Shown here in pieces: positions 44,943 through 56,488 of a stretch of 64,000 nt of DNA. The stretch is from Spirodela intermedia (lineage: Eukaryota > Streptophyta > Magnoliopsida > Alismatales > Araceae): the NCBI GenBank assembly GCA_902729315.2, contig LR746281.1, positions 315,001 to 379,000 on the forward strand. Direction: 5' to 3'. The first letter of the stretch is position 1; every line of letters starts with the position of its first letter. The notes below the pieces were generated by a model, which did not search any database, was not told where the DNA came from, and saw only the letters and a program-made list of their open reading frames with translations. The position numbers and the translations under genes were made by a program.

Positions 44943-47900
44943 ATGGCGTCGTCGAAGCTCTGTGCCTCCCGTACGGAGCTTAAAGTGCTGGGGCCGAGGC
45001 CGGCGACTCTTACCGGTCGTGCGGTCCGCAGCTCCCGCGTGCAGATCATCCGACGGCGTTCGTCCACAGTTCTCTGCTCTGTCGCCCCCAAGTATTGCTA
45101 TTCCTTTAATCTTATCCATGTATTTATCATTTGAGCCTTCTTCAGAGTGTCTCACGTACTCCGATCAATGGCAGCCAAGTGGAATCGCCGGCCGCTCAGA
45201 CCTTTGTAGCTGATGTGCCGAAGAAGACTGAATGCTTCGGTGTTTTCTGCACGACTTACGACCTCAAAGCGGTAGACGTGTTTTCTTGGACCTTATTTCT
45301 GTTGAACTGTGAGATTGCTGCGGTATGGATGGGGGTGGGAGGGAAGGAGAATCGTGACCGGTGCACTGAAAAAACAAGGAGCCGAAAATATCCTTTCTTC
45401 ACATCATAAGTGTCCGGTTCTCAAAATCTGCACAGGATTACGGTGGCAGAAACAGCGACCATCACCGGTTAAATTCTCTGGACCATACATAATGTGCTTC
45501 CATGAATCGAAACAAATCCTTGGTTTTGTTTGGTAAGAGGCATAACCATAGGTAGCCTGTGCATAGCTCAGGACACACCAAAGTCCTTGGGATTCAAGTG
45601 ATTCTAAAATTATTTTTTTCCAGGTTTATTATCATGAATTCATGCTTAAGGTTTCTATTGCTTCAATTCAAGGTCCACTTCCTAATGACCCCCCCCCAAA
45701 AGAATTTGAATATCAAATTGCGGGGACTAGAAAATTAATCTATCTCTTTGAACATGAATAAGCTTATAGATCTTAGATGAAAAATCATTTATGTTATGAA
45801 GTACATATTCTTTTATCATGAAATTTCTTTTTCCTCATTCATCGATTTCTTTTTGTTTTTTGTTGCATTTTATAGGAAGAGGAAACCAAATCATGGAAAA
45901 GCTTAATCAATATTTCAGTGTCAGGAGCTGCTGGAATGATATCCAACCATCTACTTTTCAAAGTAATGGGATTTTTCATTGATTTCATACACGTCAATTC
46001 ATTTTCTAACTAAGAACAGGAAATGAAATATCGTTTCTACCCTTCATATATGTTATTTTGGAATATCTTATCTTTCTCTGAATATGTGAAGTACTTGATT
46101 TATGGAGTTTGCGGTTCCAGGAACGTATTCCCAGTTAGTTCTTTCCTACTTGTTTCCTGGAATTTTTCCTTCAACAATTTTTCTTTTAACAAAGATACAG
46201 AAGCCCCACACGCCTGGTAACAATGGACATTTTGTGTCCAACTGGAATTGGGCTCTATGACTTATCAATTGACGGGAATTGATATTTTTAAGATACATGT
46301 GGATTGAAGTGCGATAATCTAGGCATTATAAGTGAATATCTGATATTTTCATTCGTCATAAACATGTTTTATTTATACACAATCATAGTATTTTGGTAAG
46401 CATATGCCATAAAAAGTTGCTTTTCATAGTGATGCTTTGAGGGTTATGGTAGTAATAATATGACATCATGTACTTGACTGCCAGCTTGGTTGGATGGCCA
46501 GCTGGTCGGGGGCAAATGACAACACTTTGGTGATGCCATTGTAATAATATGACGCTGGTTTTGTGGAACTCATGCGTGCAGCAAGTAGCAAACAAAATTT
46601 GCAGTTCATCAGTAAATGTCATCTGTGAGAGAAAGAACGTCTTAACGTAGTTATTTCACAAAATTACATCGTCAAATGTTTGCTTTATTGTAAAATATTG
46701 AAAATAGATCGAGATCTCAGCTCCAAAAACTGTTGTAATGAAAAATGAATTAGTACGCAGATATTAAACAGGGAAAAAAATATAATTAAGAATAAAAAAT
46801 ATTATGAATGAGACAGATTTCTTTTCTTCGGCTCACTGCAGTGATATCATAATTGGGGTTTTATCTGTGAATTCACTTCCCTTATCTTTATTGTATATAG
46901 TCATAATAATTCACCATTAGTAAATAGCATATAGCATGTGTATAACCACATGCGCTGCACAATCTTCAGGACAAATTTCAATGAAGGTTTATCATGCAAT
47001 TTTCGTATTTCAGCTTGCATCTGGTGAAGTTTTTGGACTAGATCAACCCATTGCCTTGAAGCTATTGGGTTCTGAGAGGTCAATTCAAGCTCTTGAAGGT
47101 AAGATCTTTTGGTTTTTATTCTAGGTTAGCTGGCGCCATTTCACTTTAAAACCCGATACTCATATTATTGGACATTCGTTTAATTTTTTAAGCAAAAGTG
47201 CTAAAAACTTGCACTACGATGGGCTCGCTAAAAAGAAAACTTAATCAGTAGATCCTCTGGTAGATATAGGCAAAGTATTTGAGCGGACAGATGATAGACA
47301 AAGCTAGAAATATCAAATTGCTATAAATAATAGGACTTTTCTCCAATAAAACGTCTACTTACTCATCTTCAAGGTGAATCATCTCACGCATGTACAGCCG
47401 ATCGAGTCTGGATTGGAATATTTTTTAGATCGTCTATATTGGGTGTATTTTTTTGGCAATCTACATTATTTTTCATGAATAGTTGTCCTATAGACCTAAA
47501 AATAAATCAATATATGAATTGTGTCTGCACTTATCTGATTTGGCTCTTATCTTGCGAGTTTCTTATGATATGGAAAACTAAAATTTAGTTCATTATACCC
47601 TCTAAAATGAACCGATCCTCAGTTTTAATTACTTATAGTCATGGTTGTAAACTTTCGAGAGAAAAATAAGATTGGGTTCATCATTGAATTAGTATTTTTA
47701 ACATGTAGACCAACATTGGACCACAATATGAGCGAGTACTGGATTTATCTGCATCTTTTGATTTCAAGCCCGAAAATTTTATCTGCTTATTACTCTCTCT
47801 GGAATGTTGGCTTTGATATACTCAGGGGTAGCCATGGAGCTGGAAGATTCTCTATATCCTTTATTGAGGGAAGTAAGCATAGGAATCGATCCCTATGAGG

Positions 47901-49752
47901 TGTTTCAGGATGCAGAATGGGCGCTTCTGATTGGAGCTAAACCTCGAGGACCTGGTATGGAGCGTGCTGGTCTATTAGATATCAATGGGCAGATTTTTGC
48001 TGAACAGGTGAACATTCTCAGTCATGATACGTCACAGGTTAACTATTTATCTCCTTCATATAGTTTTTATCATTTTTGTAAAATAAGATTTGATGGTAAA
48101 TGATCTCAAGGGTAAAGCACTGAATGCTGTCGCATCACGCAATGTTAAAGTGATTGTGGTGGGAAATCCCTGCAACACGAAGTGAGGACCAGTTCTCAGA
48201 TGTGCCGCCTTATATGTGCGTTTGAGTGTCTTCTATCATGTCTGACACCAAACGTCTTCCTTTTTTTTTTCCCTTTCTAGTGCGCTAATTTGCCTGAAGA
48301 ATGCACCAAACATACCCCCGAAAAACTTCCATGCATTGACAAGGCTGGACGAAAATAGGGCGAAATGTCAGGTAACATCTCATTTCTAAGCGTTCAGGGG
48401 CACCTATTCAGGTTCTATAACTTATTTATATCCAACTCCTTGGCTATCTTCTCTCTTGCAGCTAGCCCTGAAGGCGGGCGTGTTCTATGACAAGGTTTCA
48501 AATATGACTATATGGGGAAACCATTCAACAACCCAGGTAATTTAGTTATTTTTTTATTTTTTTAAAAGCCATTTTGATGGACCCACTAGCAGGATGTCCC
48601 CAGTTGCATTCTATTATTATTCACGGGTTGGACAGATCTTCTTTTGTTTCAACATCCCAGGAAAGTTAATATCTAAATAGGGATAATTTTATAATCCCAC
48701 CGCTATTAGCATTACTTTTTCCGGTTCAAGTTAGTAGCAGGATGCCACCATCTGTCTCCTATAATGGCGTGGGGTTGACGAATGGGTTTAGAGTGACCAG
48801 CCAATTCTTGGGTTTTGAGTAGAACTTTTATTTCAACAGGTTCCTGATTTCCTAAACGCAAGGATCGATGGCCGACCTGTGAAGGAGGTCATCACTGACT
48901 CCAAATGGTTGGAGGAGGAGTTCACCGAGAGGGTCCAGAAGGTAACGACTGGAGAGAGAACCAGCCTAAGGAAGATTCAAGAACTGCTAATCTCAATCTA
49001 TCACCCTTTGATGGAATTTTCTAATATCGATGAAATTCAGCGCGGCGGAGTCCTGATCCAAAAGTGGGGGAGGTCGTCGGCCGCCTCCACCGCTGTCTCC
49101 ATCGTCGACGCGATGAGGTCCCTCGTCACTCCCACTCCAGAGGGTGACTGGTTCTCCTCGGGGGTATGCTACAGAGAACCCGGCATCACGGATCTTTCCT
49201 ACCATTCCATCATCATCATCAAGCTCTGAGGTTTAGCTGAGAGGTTGTCGCATCTGCAGGTTTATACCAATGGGAACCCGTACGGCATCGCCGAGGACAT
49301 CGTGTTCAGCATGCCGTGCCGATCACGGGTCAGTGAGAGTCTTAAAAAACTGCCCATTTTGTTTGTTCTTCTGATTTCCTCTCAAGATCCCTCCCCTCTC
49401 TCTTCTCAGGGAGACGGCGACTATGAGCTGGCCAAGGACGTCCTGATCGACGATTTCCTGAGAGCGCGCCTGAAGAAGGTATCCTCCGGCACGTTTTGAT
49501 CGGTTAACACCCATCAGCGTTGACCGGCCACTAAAATCTCGCCATTTTTCTCGGCAGACCGAGGCGGAGCTGCTCGCTGAGAAGAGATGCGTGGCTCACC
49601 TCACTGGGGAGGTGAGAAACTCCTGGCTCCCAGTTCTCTTCCATCATCTGACACCTGACTAACAATGATGGGCCCTTCCTCCTCCTCCTTCCCCCCAGGG
49701 CAACGCCTTCTGTGATCTCCCCGAGGACACAATGCTCCCTGGGGAGCAGTGA
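44943..49752 (+). CDS. NADP-dependent malate dehydrogenase, chloroplastic
   Basis: Fourteen exons: 44943-45091, 45148-45271, 45876-45962, 47014-47098, 47826-48007, 48111-48181, 48281-48371, 48462-48536, 48840-48941, 49041-49163, 49260-49328, 49410-49478, 49558-49611, 49699-49752. They give 444 residues, as expected for this enzyme. A basic Ser/Arg-rich transit peptide covers about 1-50. The thioredoxin-regulated cysteines are present: Cys79 and Cys84 (ECFGVFC) and Cys420 and Cys432 ([15 protein letters not shown]). The NADP fold ([19 protein letters not shown]) and substrate region ([30 protein letters not shown]) are intact. The enzyme reduces oxaloacetate to malate in the stroma and exports reducing power by the malate valve; light activates it through ferredoxin-thioredoxin. 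Intron 1 as modelled is only 56 bp, so the transit-peptide junction is the least certain. Confidence 0.95.
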
Positions 49753-49877
49753 CGTCGCCCCCTATGATCTGAAGAAGGTGCGAGTTCCACGTCACAATTG
49801 CCGCTCCCATCATCGGGATAGATATTCTTATGCATGTGGACAGTAAGGAAACGGGTTCTTTATTTATTTTTTTCATC

Positions 49878-49879
<2 letters not shown>

Positions 49880-49929
<50 letters not shown>
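49880..49929. repeat. (CT)n microsatellite
   Basis: A pure CT tract about 130 bp after the NADP-MDH stop codon, probably at or after the end of the transcript. Confidence 0.95.
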
Positions 49930-49931
<2 letters not shown>

Positions 49932-50439
49932 GGCCGTGGTCCGTCGATGACGTCAACACTGCTCGGAGCTTCGGTCCACTACATAAAATGTTCACCATTG
50001 TTGGTGCCGAGTGGTATGTTGATCCTCCGGCACAAGCTTATCATACACGGTCTTGTGCGTGCTCTCTCTGTATCTATATTGTGGATTTATGCATACGCTC
50101 ATATCTGCTGTCTAACCGGTCCAGGTTGTGCCAGAGTGGGCCCGGTTCTTCTTATCTGGGCTTTGTCTGTGCGTCTGAGGCCGCTGGAGGCACTTACGCA
50201 TCTTTTCCATGGTGTCATCATTCATCTTCGGTGCAAATTGGGCCAAGTGTGCTAACGTGGGCCAGTATAAATGGGTCAAATGGGCCTACAGTGTGCGACT
50301 TGGGTCTCTCTCGGATCTGAGCTTTCTGGGTCACCTAACGTATCCATCGAGTCGATTTTGACCCCTCCAAAGTGGGGTCAATTGGGCCGGACTGGGTTGA
50401 GCTTGGCTAAGATGGGCCTGGCTCTAAACTTAATTTCCA
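49930..50439. other. Intergenic DNA rich in GGGCC words
   Basis: Repeated GGGCC/TGGGTC words give a transposon- or promoter-like look. No gene or terminal repeats recognised. Confidence 0.4.
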
Positions 50440-50670
50440 GCGACGTTTCAGACCTCCAACCCCAAAAAGTGCACCTTCGAGTGAGGCCCATTTTGTGCCA
50501 ATTTAATTATTTGGGCCCCAAGTTTATTGCAATTTCCTTGCCGATTATTAGGCTGTTAGTGACAATTGTGTCCACATGTTTGTCAACGCAACTATGATTG
50601 ACTGGTCTTAGTTTTAGGTAAATATCTTTAAAACGAGGGGTTTCTTAAGAAGGCCTTTTCGAACTGCCAT
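50440..50670 (+). repeat. Diverged direct repeat, left copy
   Basis: Matches 53135-53345 in the same orientation. Shared blocks are TTCAGACCT, AAGT.CACCT, AGGCCCA.TTT, ATTTCC, GATTGA.TGG and GTAAATAT, ending in GAAGGCCTT. Identity is moderate with indels. The two copies enclose about 2.5 kb of retroelement remains. Confidence 0.6.
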
Positions 50671-51312
50671 GAAGGGAACTCCTAGTTGCACTATTTACTC
50701 GAAGTAACGCACAATTAAAAAGGGATTTCATGATATGTCCAATGACTTGATTGATCAATCAGATGGAGGTTTTCCACTTTATAGGGGAGCATGGGCACCC
50801 AAGTTTTGCATGACATTGTCTTTCGATGCTTAACACTTCGTCTCCCCATTGGTTCATACTTTCACCTCTCCATTAGTTAGTGATTCACTTTCCTAGAAGC
50901 TCATATTCTGCAGTGTATGTGTTGTGTGTTTGTCTCGCTCACATGACATGGTCGATGTGCTACCTATGTGTACATGCCACACACATGCTTACACAACCAA
51001 TCACTGCACTTGTCAAAACCATGCATGATTGTGGTCGGGTGGACTAATGCACTTCTGGACAGCACCACTTCATTCCACTTAGCCTACTTTGGTGAGGTAA
51101 GTGGTTTTTCCTTGGTTGTGAGCTTGTACAGCAAAAAAACATGTTGTCATGGGCCATTGAGTTAGAGAATATAGTCTCTCATAAGAAAATAACGACACAA
51201 GATGAAGGAATTATACCTGTTGGATGGGGATTGAATGTAGGAAAATTTGAGATGGAAAGGTCATATAGGATAATAAAATGGATACCTCCTCCATTACTAA
51301 GATTTAAGATTT

Positions 51313-51520
51313 AAGCTTAGTATAGATGGAGCATCAAAAGGAAATCTTGGGAGGAGTAGAGGTGGAGGAATAATCTGGGACTATAAGAGTTACATGATAG
51401 TAGCTTTCTCTAATTATTATAATATTTTTACTAACATGGAACCTGAATGCATAGTACTAGTAAACAGCCTCCTACTTTGTGAAAGACTCAATCTCATGCA
51501 GATGTGGATTTAGTTGGACT
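51313..51520 (+). pseudogene. RNase H-like domain relic
   Basis: The plus strand reads SIDGASKGNLGRSRGGGIIW, the hallmark start of the RVT_3-type plant RNase H domain (DGASKGNPG, GGGG). It is truncated by stops within about 65 codons. It probably derives from a retroelement polyprotein. Confidence 0.65.
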
Positions 51521-51999
51521 CAAAGGTACTAGTCAACATGGTCAAACAAGAAAAATGCAAATAGTAGAGAATTAGAAGATGGTGGTGCTTCCTCATGAGC
51601 AAAATATAATGAATATATTACATCAAGCACCAATTCAGGGAAGGTAACTCATTAGCATACTATTTAGCTAATCATAGAGTATTGTAGGAAACTCAAAAGG
51701 AATTTTGGAACATCCAAGAGCTCCTACGGGAGGCAAGGGAAATATTCAAAACTGGAGAAATAATGATTGTCATATATGAGATGGAGATAAATTCTTAAAT
51801 GAGATTAGAGAAACACTACAAATATAAGAAAGAATGAGGGGAATGATGAGGAACAATCAGAATGAAAAAAAAAAGGTTATTTGAAGAGTTTTTCAATTGT
51901 AATAAAAATTAATTATTTGTTACAGTGGTATTAGAGGCAGGCTAAAAAGAAGCAGACCTTTTTACTGCTCTTATTTTTCTTCAATATTGATAGAAAGTT

Positions 52000-53090
52000 G
52001 TAGAGGTGGAGGATGAGGTGAGTATGAATGGTACCTAAGGGCAAAGAATTATCTGACTTGTTGAGCAGCTACAAGTGACCACAAGGGTTGTTGAGTCCCT
52101 CACGAATCAATTATAAGTGGAGTCTAACAACTTGCGGGAGCAAGTGGTAGCAAAGACAACATAGTTAGAGGAACAAGCCTATAAGGCTATGAATACAGAT
52201 AATATTTTATTTTAAAAGTTCGCTAAAGAACTTAAATCAATATATGATCAAACCAGAGAGATGGTTATATCCTTTGTAGCTCATAAGGGTGAAATTGATC
52301 CCTATTGGAGGAATTCATTGATGATATGGTCAAACTACAATAACATATGAAGAAAATCATAGGCAACCTCCAAAGGCCACAAGATCAAGGTCCAACCCTT
52401 AAACCATCTAAGGCCAAAGTACCCAAACCCAAACTCTATTTATGGGAACAAGACTTATAGTAATATTTGCATGCAATCACCTTCTTTAAGGAAGATAAGG
52501 TCTTACTTGACAATTTATGTCTTGCAAGACTTCCAAAAACCTAATGGCAACTATAGTCTGAATCAAGAGCAGTAGTTACATGTTTTGATGAATTGGCCAG
52601 AGAGATTCAAGATCAATTTCACCTAGTTAATTCAGGCCAAGCTACACAAATGATGATAAGACAATGGAAAAAAACACATTGGGTCCATTCGGGAGTATGT
52701 TGAGAAATTCTTGATATTACTATTAGAGATACCAATGATGGATGAGGAAGACAAACTCTACTACTTCATAAAAGACTTGTAGACTTGAGCTCTGAATGAG
52801 CTCCATTGACAAAGGTTCTAGGACGTCTGTGCAGCAATGACTATAGTAAATGGGTTAGTTGATAACTGACGTCAACAACAAGACAATAGTTATGAGGTCA
52901 CTCAAGGGAACCAAGGCCAAGGCAATAATTGCAGACCTGGAGGCTCAACCTCAATAGGCAGGGGTCAAGAGCAAGCTGGCAGAGGCCAATGTAGGGGTGC
53001 ACTCCCTCAAATCAAATGACCGAAATGGACCAAATATCATGTTTGTGGCAGTCCTCACAGGAGTGACGATTGTCCAAATCGAGTAGATTG
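52000..53090 (+). pseudogene. Degenerate gypsy gag relic
   Basis: The plus strand carries gag landmarks in order: VEQLQVTTRVVESLTNQL (about 52055), a GSIREYVEKFLILLLEIP-like stretch (about 52680-52740), an ALNELH segment (about 52795), and a zinc-knuckle-like YHVCGSPHRSDDCPNR at 53030-53085 with the first Cys missing. Many stops and frameshifts are present. Its strand is opposite to E1 and E2, so it is a separate insertion. No RT or LTR recognised. Confidence 0.65.
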
Positions 53091-53134
53091 TCACATGGCA
53101 AGTCTTTCATGTTGATTGGCCCACCTTAGTCCTA

Positions 53135-53345
53135 TTTAATTGACATTCAGACCTACTCTACCCTATAAAGTACACCTCCAAGTAAGGCCCAATTTGGCCC
53201 AGCCCGCCCCAGTTGACTCATTTTGGCCTAAAGTCCATCGTGATTTCCCTTTGCACTGTTCGGCAATGTAGTGAAGATTGATTGGCCTGGGTTTTAAGTA
53301 AATATATTAGAAGACTATAGGTCTTTTGGGAAGGCCTTAGCCGGG
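53135..53345 (+). repeat. Diverged direct repeat, right copy, at the bL9 promoter
   Basis: Same-strand counterpart of 50440-50670. It ends about 90 bp before the bL9 start codon, so it must form part of that gene's promoter or leader. Confidence 0.6.
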
Positions 53346-53434
53346 CTTCCTGGTTTCTCTACCTTACCAGCAGATAAGAGAACAGGGGATACGGTGCAGG
53401 TGATAGTTGAGGAGGAGAAGGCCGGCGAGCGAGG

Positions 53435-55560
53435 ATGGCGGCGTCCCTGGCATGGCGTTCTTCCGGCACATGGTCCCGCGTTCCGCCTGCGGAGCTACCA
53501 AAACGTGACGGCGCGGGGACGGCGTTGGTGCTGCCCGTGGTGGCCCAGAAGAAAGCCAAGAAAGTGCGGAAGGTAACCCGCCGGAGCGCAAACCCCATCC
53601 TGCAGGCGTTCCCGTTGAAATCTATGGAACTTGGGAGGTTCTGAGGATGTTCCTGATGTTTCTCGTCTTGTAGATCATATTGAAGGAGGACGTGGAGCAG
53701 CTGGGAAAGCAAGGGGAGATGCTGGAGGTGAAGGCCGGGTTCTACCGCAATTACCTGCTGCCGCTCGGGAAGGCTCAGATCGTCACCCCTCTCCTCGTCA
53801 AGTATGGTTCCTGACGCGTGTCTCCCTCTTCACCGCCCGCCCCCCGTCTCCCATATCCATTACCAACTTCTGCCCAGAGCTGAGTCGTCCTAACCCATTT
53901 GGGCACGTCTCCAGGGAAATGCGGATTGAAGAGGAGCGAATTGAGGCAGAGAAGAAGCGAGTAAGTGACAGAAAAATATTATCCAGAAGCTTTTTTTTTC
54001 TCTACGCTTGAAATTCTTCCATCGTTGATTCATTTGGACGACTTGCGAACCCCCAACCTAAGAAGAATTCTCAAAAAGACTCGGAAAGATGACATCAAGG
54101 ACCGATTTTGGGTTATAATTCAGTATGCTTGATGTCAATCCCGTGGAACAAAATCGACGGAGTCGTCCCAGAATCTTCCATCCCCACGCCCGTGGATCAT
54201 TGTTTATCACTGTTCCCAAACCCTTTTTAGCCGATACTGGCTGGTCGTGAATATCGCTGTTCTTCTTGTTTTCCGTATATTACTTTCCGAGCATTGTCCC
54301 ACATCTTCGTCTACCAAGGTCACATATCCAACCTTTTTATGCCCATCTGCATCCCATTTTTTATAAAATAATGACCTTTGTGGCCTAATTGTTCTCATAC
54401 GCACGAATCAAAATTTGCATGTAGTAACGCTACATTTCATAAATTATCTCACACTTAAAAAAATCTGATTATATCACGCACTCCAATGAGGGAATCAACT
54501 CCCATGAATCCTATCGAATGTGGTCCTCATGGGCTCTTGGGTAATTTGCGAAATTAAGAGCCTCTGAGCTCATGGTATCATCGAAGTGGACCAATTTGAA
54601 TTCAAGCGGGCTTTTCATGACAACGTGAAATCAGAGAACTACGGAATAGGATGGAGACTGGCGGTGGAGGGCTTCTGGCTTGATTACAAGCTGGCGCCGT
54701 CAAGGCTCTGATTAGAAATAGAATGCCGTAGAACTGTTGCTGACTGCCGTTTGATCTGTAAGCATCGTAATTAAGATGGAATAGATATGATGCCCGGGAA
54801 GATCAAGAAAGGAGAGGTTTTTCCCATCCAGCTATGATTTTCTGTTGGCTTCAGTCATTTTCTGTGGTACGAGGAGATGCATCCGTGATGAGGAAGTCCT
54901 GGTTTTTGACCCTGCAGATGATAGGATTCTAGGCAGGGAAATCTGACGGTCTCATTGTGGACTCGAGATCGTCAAAAGAAAGTACTCTGAGGTGAGTGAG
55001 GATGAGGATGAGCATCGGACAGGGTTGACTGAGCTTGTGCTACGCTTGTTGGTGATAGCCTCGGTTTTTCCTGGGTTTCTAAGTGGAGGAAGATCAATGG
55101 CTTTGCATTTATCTCATTGAAATTTGGAGTTTTTCTTTCCTTCCTCAAAATAACTATGTAGATAAATCTGCGAAATTAATTTGACAATCCTGCCGATCCA
55201 TTCCTGTATTCCTCTACCCCCGTGAGACATGGAAGGCATTAGTCGAGCTCGTATGCCAGCTCATATTCTCTATAATCTCAGTCAACTCGTCAAGATCGAC
55301 CATTCTACCGAGATTTAGTCAGCATCTCGTCCATTTTTTTGTACATATTCATATGCTTTTCTTCCATTATCGTTCATCATTCATTTCTTCGCGGGCAGGT
55401 AAAAGAAGAGGCCCAGCAGCTCGCGCTGATATTCCAGACAGTTGGAGCCTTCAAGGTCAAACGCAAGGGTGGAAAGGGCAAGCAAATATTCGGAACGTGA
55501 GTATCATCAATACCCACATATAAACCGCACTTTTATGTCGTATAATCTTCAATAACGAGC

Positions 55561-55591
<31 letters not shown>

Positions 55592-56130
55592 AGGAGCCAC
55601 CATTGTCACATCTTTCTAACGTTTCTTGGGTCATCTTTCTTGGGTTAGAAAGATGACCCAAGAGTCAATGGTGACTCTGGCAGCGATAGAGAGAGAGTCA
55701 CCATTGTCGCCACTGTCACATCTTTAAGCTGTGCCAGATGTCCGGCAGCGCTGGAGGGACCTTCTTGGGTCATCCATCTTCTAACGTTTCTTCTTCGTCT
55801 TCTTTTGTTCACCAGTGTCACCGCGCAAGATCTGGCGGACATCATCAAGGCACAGCTTCAAAGGTAGATGGATAAACTTACCAGCATATGTAGGATTTAT
55901 ACATGTATATAGAAGTATATGTCTATACGTATCTGAGCGGAAACTTTGGAGCTCGGATCCCCGGTTTCTTTCTCGTTTGAATCTGTTCCCATTCCCTGCG
56001 GCGTTGCAGGGATATCGACAAGAGGATCATCGCGCTGCCGGACATCCGCGAGACCGGGGAGTACGTCGCGGAGCTCAAGCTCCATCCCGAGGTCACCGCC
56101 CTGGTGAAGGTCAACGTCTTCGCTAACTGA
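53435..56130 (+). CDS. Chloroplast ribosomal protein bL9
   Basis: Six exons: 53435-53572, 53674-53801, 53915-53960, 55399-55496, 55816-55863, 56010-56130. They give 192 residues with consistent phases. A Ser/Arg/Ala-rich transit peptide covers about 1-38, then the bacterial-type bL9 N-domain ([33 protein letters not shown]), a helix rich in Glu/Arg/Lys, and a C-domain with [43 protein letters not shown] and VTALVKVNV. The protein belongs to the large subunit of the plastid ribosome. Intron 3 is long (53961-55398). Intron 4 carries a GA tract and a hairpin-forming duplication. The ATG at 53435 is the first in frame that gives a transit peptide. Confidence 0.93.
55566..55800. repeat. GA tract plus duplicated and inverted segment in bL9 intron 4
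   Basis: GA tract at about 55566-55592. A perfect 16-bp inverted repeat follows at 55625-55640 and 55647-55662 (CTTGGGTCATCTTTCT and complement, 6-nt loop). CACCATTGTC...CACATCTTT, TTCTTGGGTCAT and TCTAACGTTTCTT each occur twice in the interval. It looks like a local duplication with internal inversion, or a foldback insertion. Confidence 0.8.
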
Positions 56131-56488
56131 GGTCCGATTTGCGCCCTGGCCTGTTGAGTGTAGGCTTAAGAGTTGTTTTTTCTTTTTTCTATGCCCCCCT
56201 CCCTGGCCTTCACCCCGCACTGCTTCGCTCCTTCCATACATATCATTCCTTCGCCATTGTTTTGCACTACCATTTCTCGCCTTCCGCTTGCGCCTATGAG
56301 AGAGAGAAAGAGAGAGGGAATGACCCATCTTCGTCACTCTCATAAAAATTATGTTCCACTTGGTATCTTCGTCAGAAACGACGACCGGGCGAGTAGGGTC
56401 CGGTTACTTACAAAGAATAGTACAAGCCGCCAAGCAGGTAATTTTCACATCATCTACCACGGGAAAGCCGAAGGGAAATCGCGCGGGA
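56131..56488. other. Convergent 3' ends of bL9 and ALIX
   Basis: The bL9 gene (+) and the ALIX gene (-) end 358 bp apart, so their 3' UTRs probably share or overlap this interval. A short GA run lies at about 56298-56316. No gene is seen. Confidence 0.6.
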
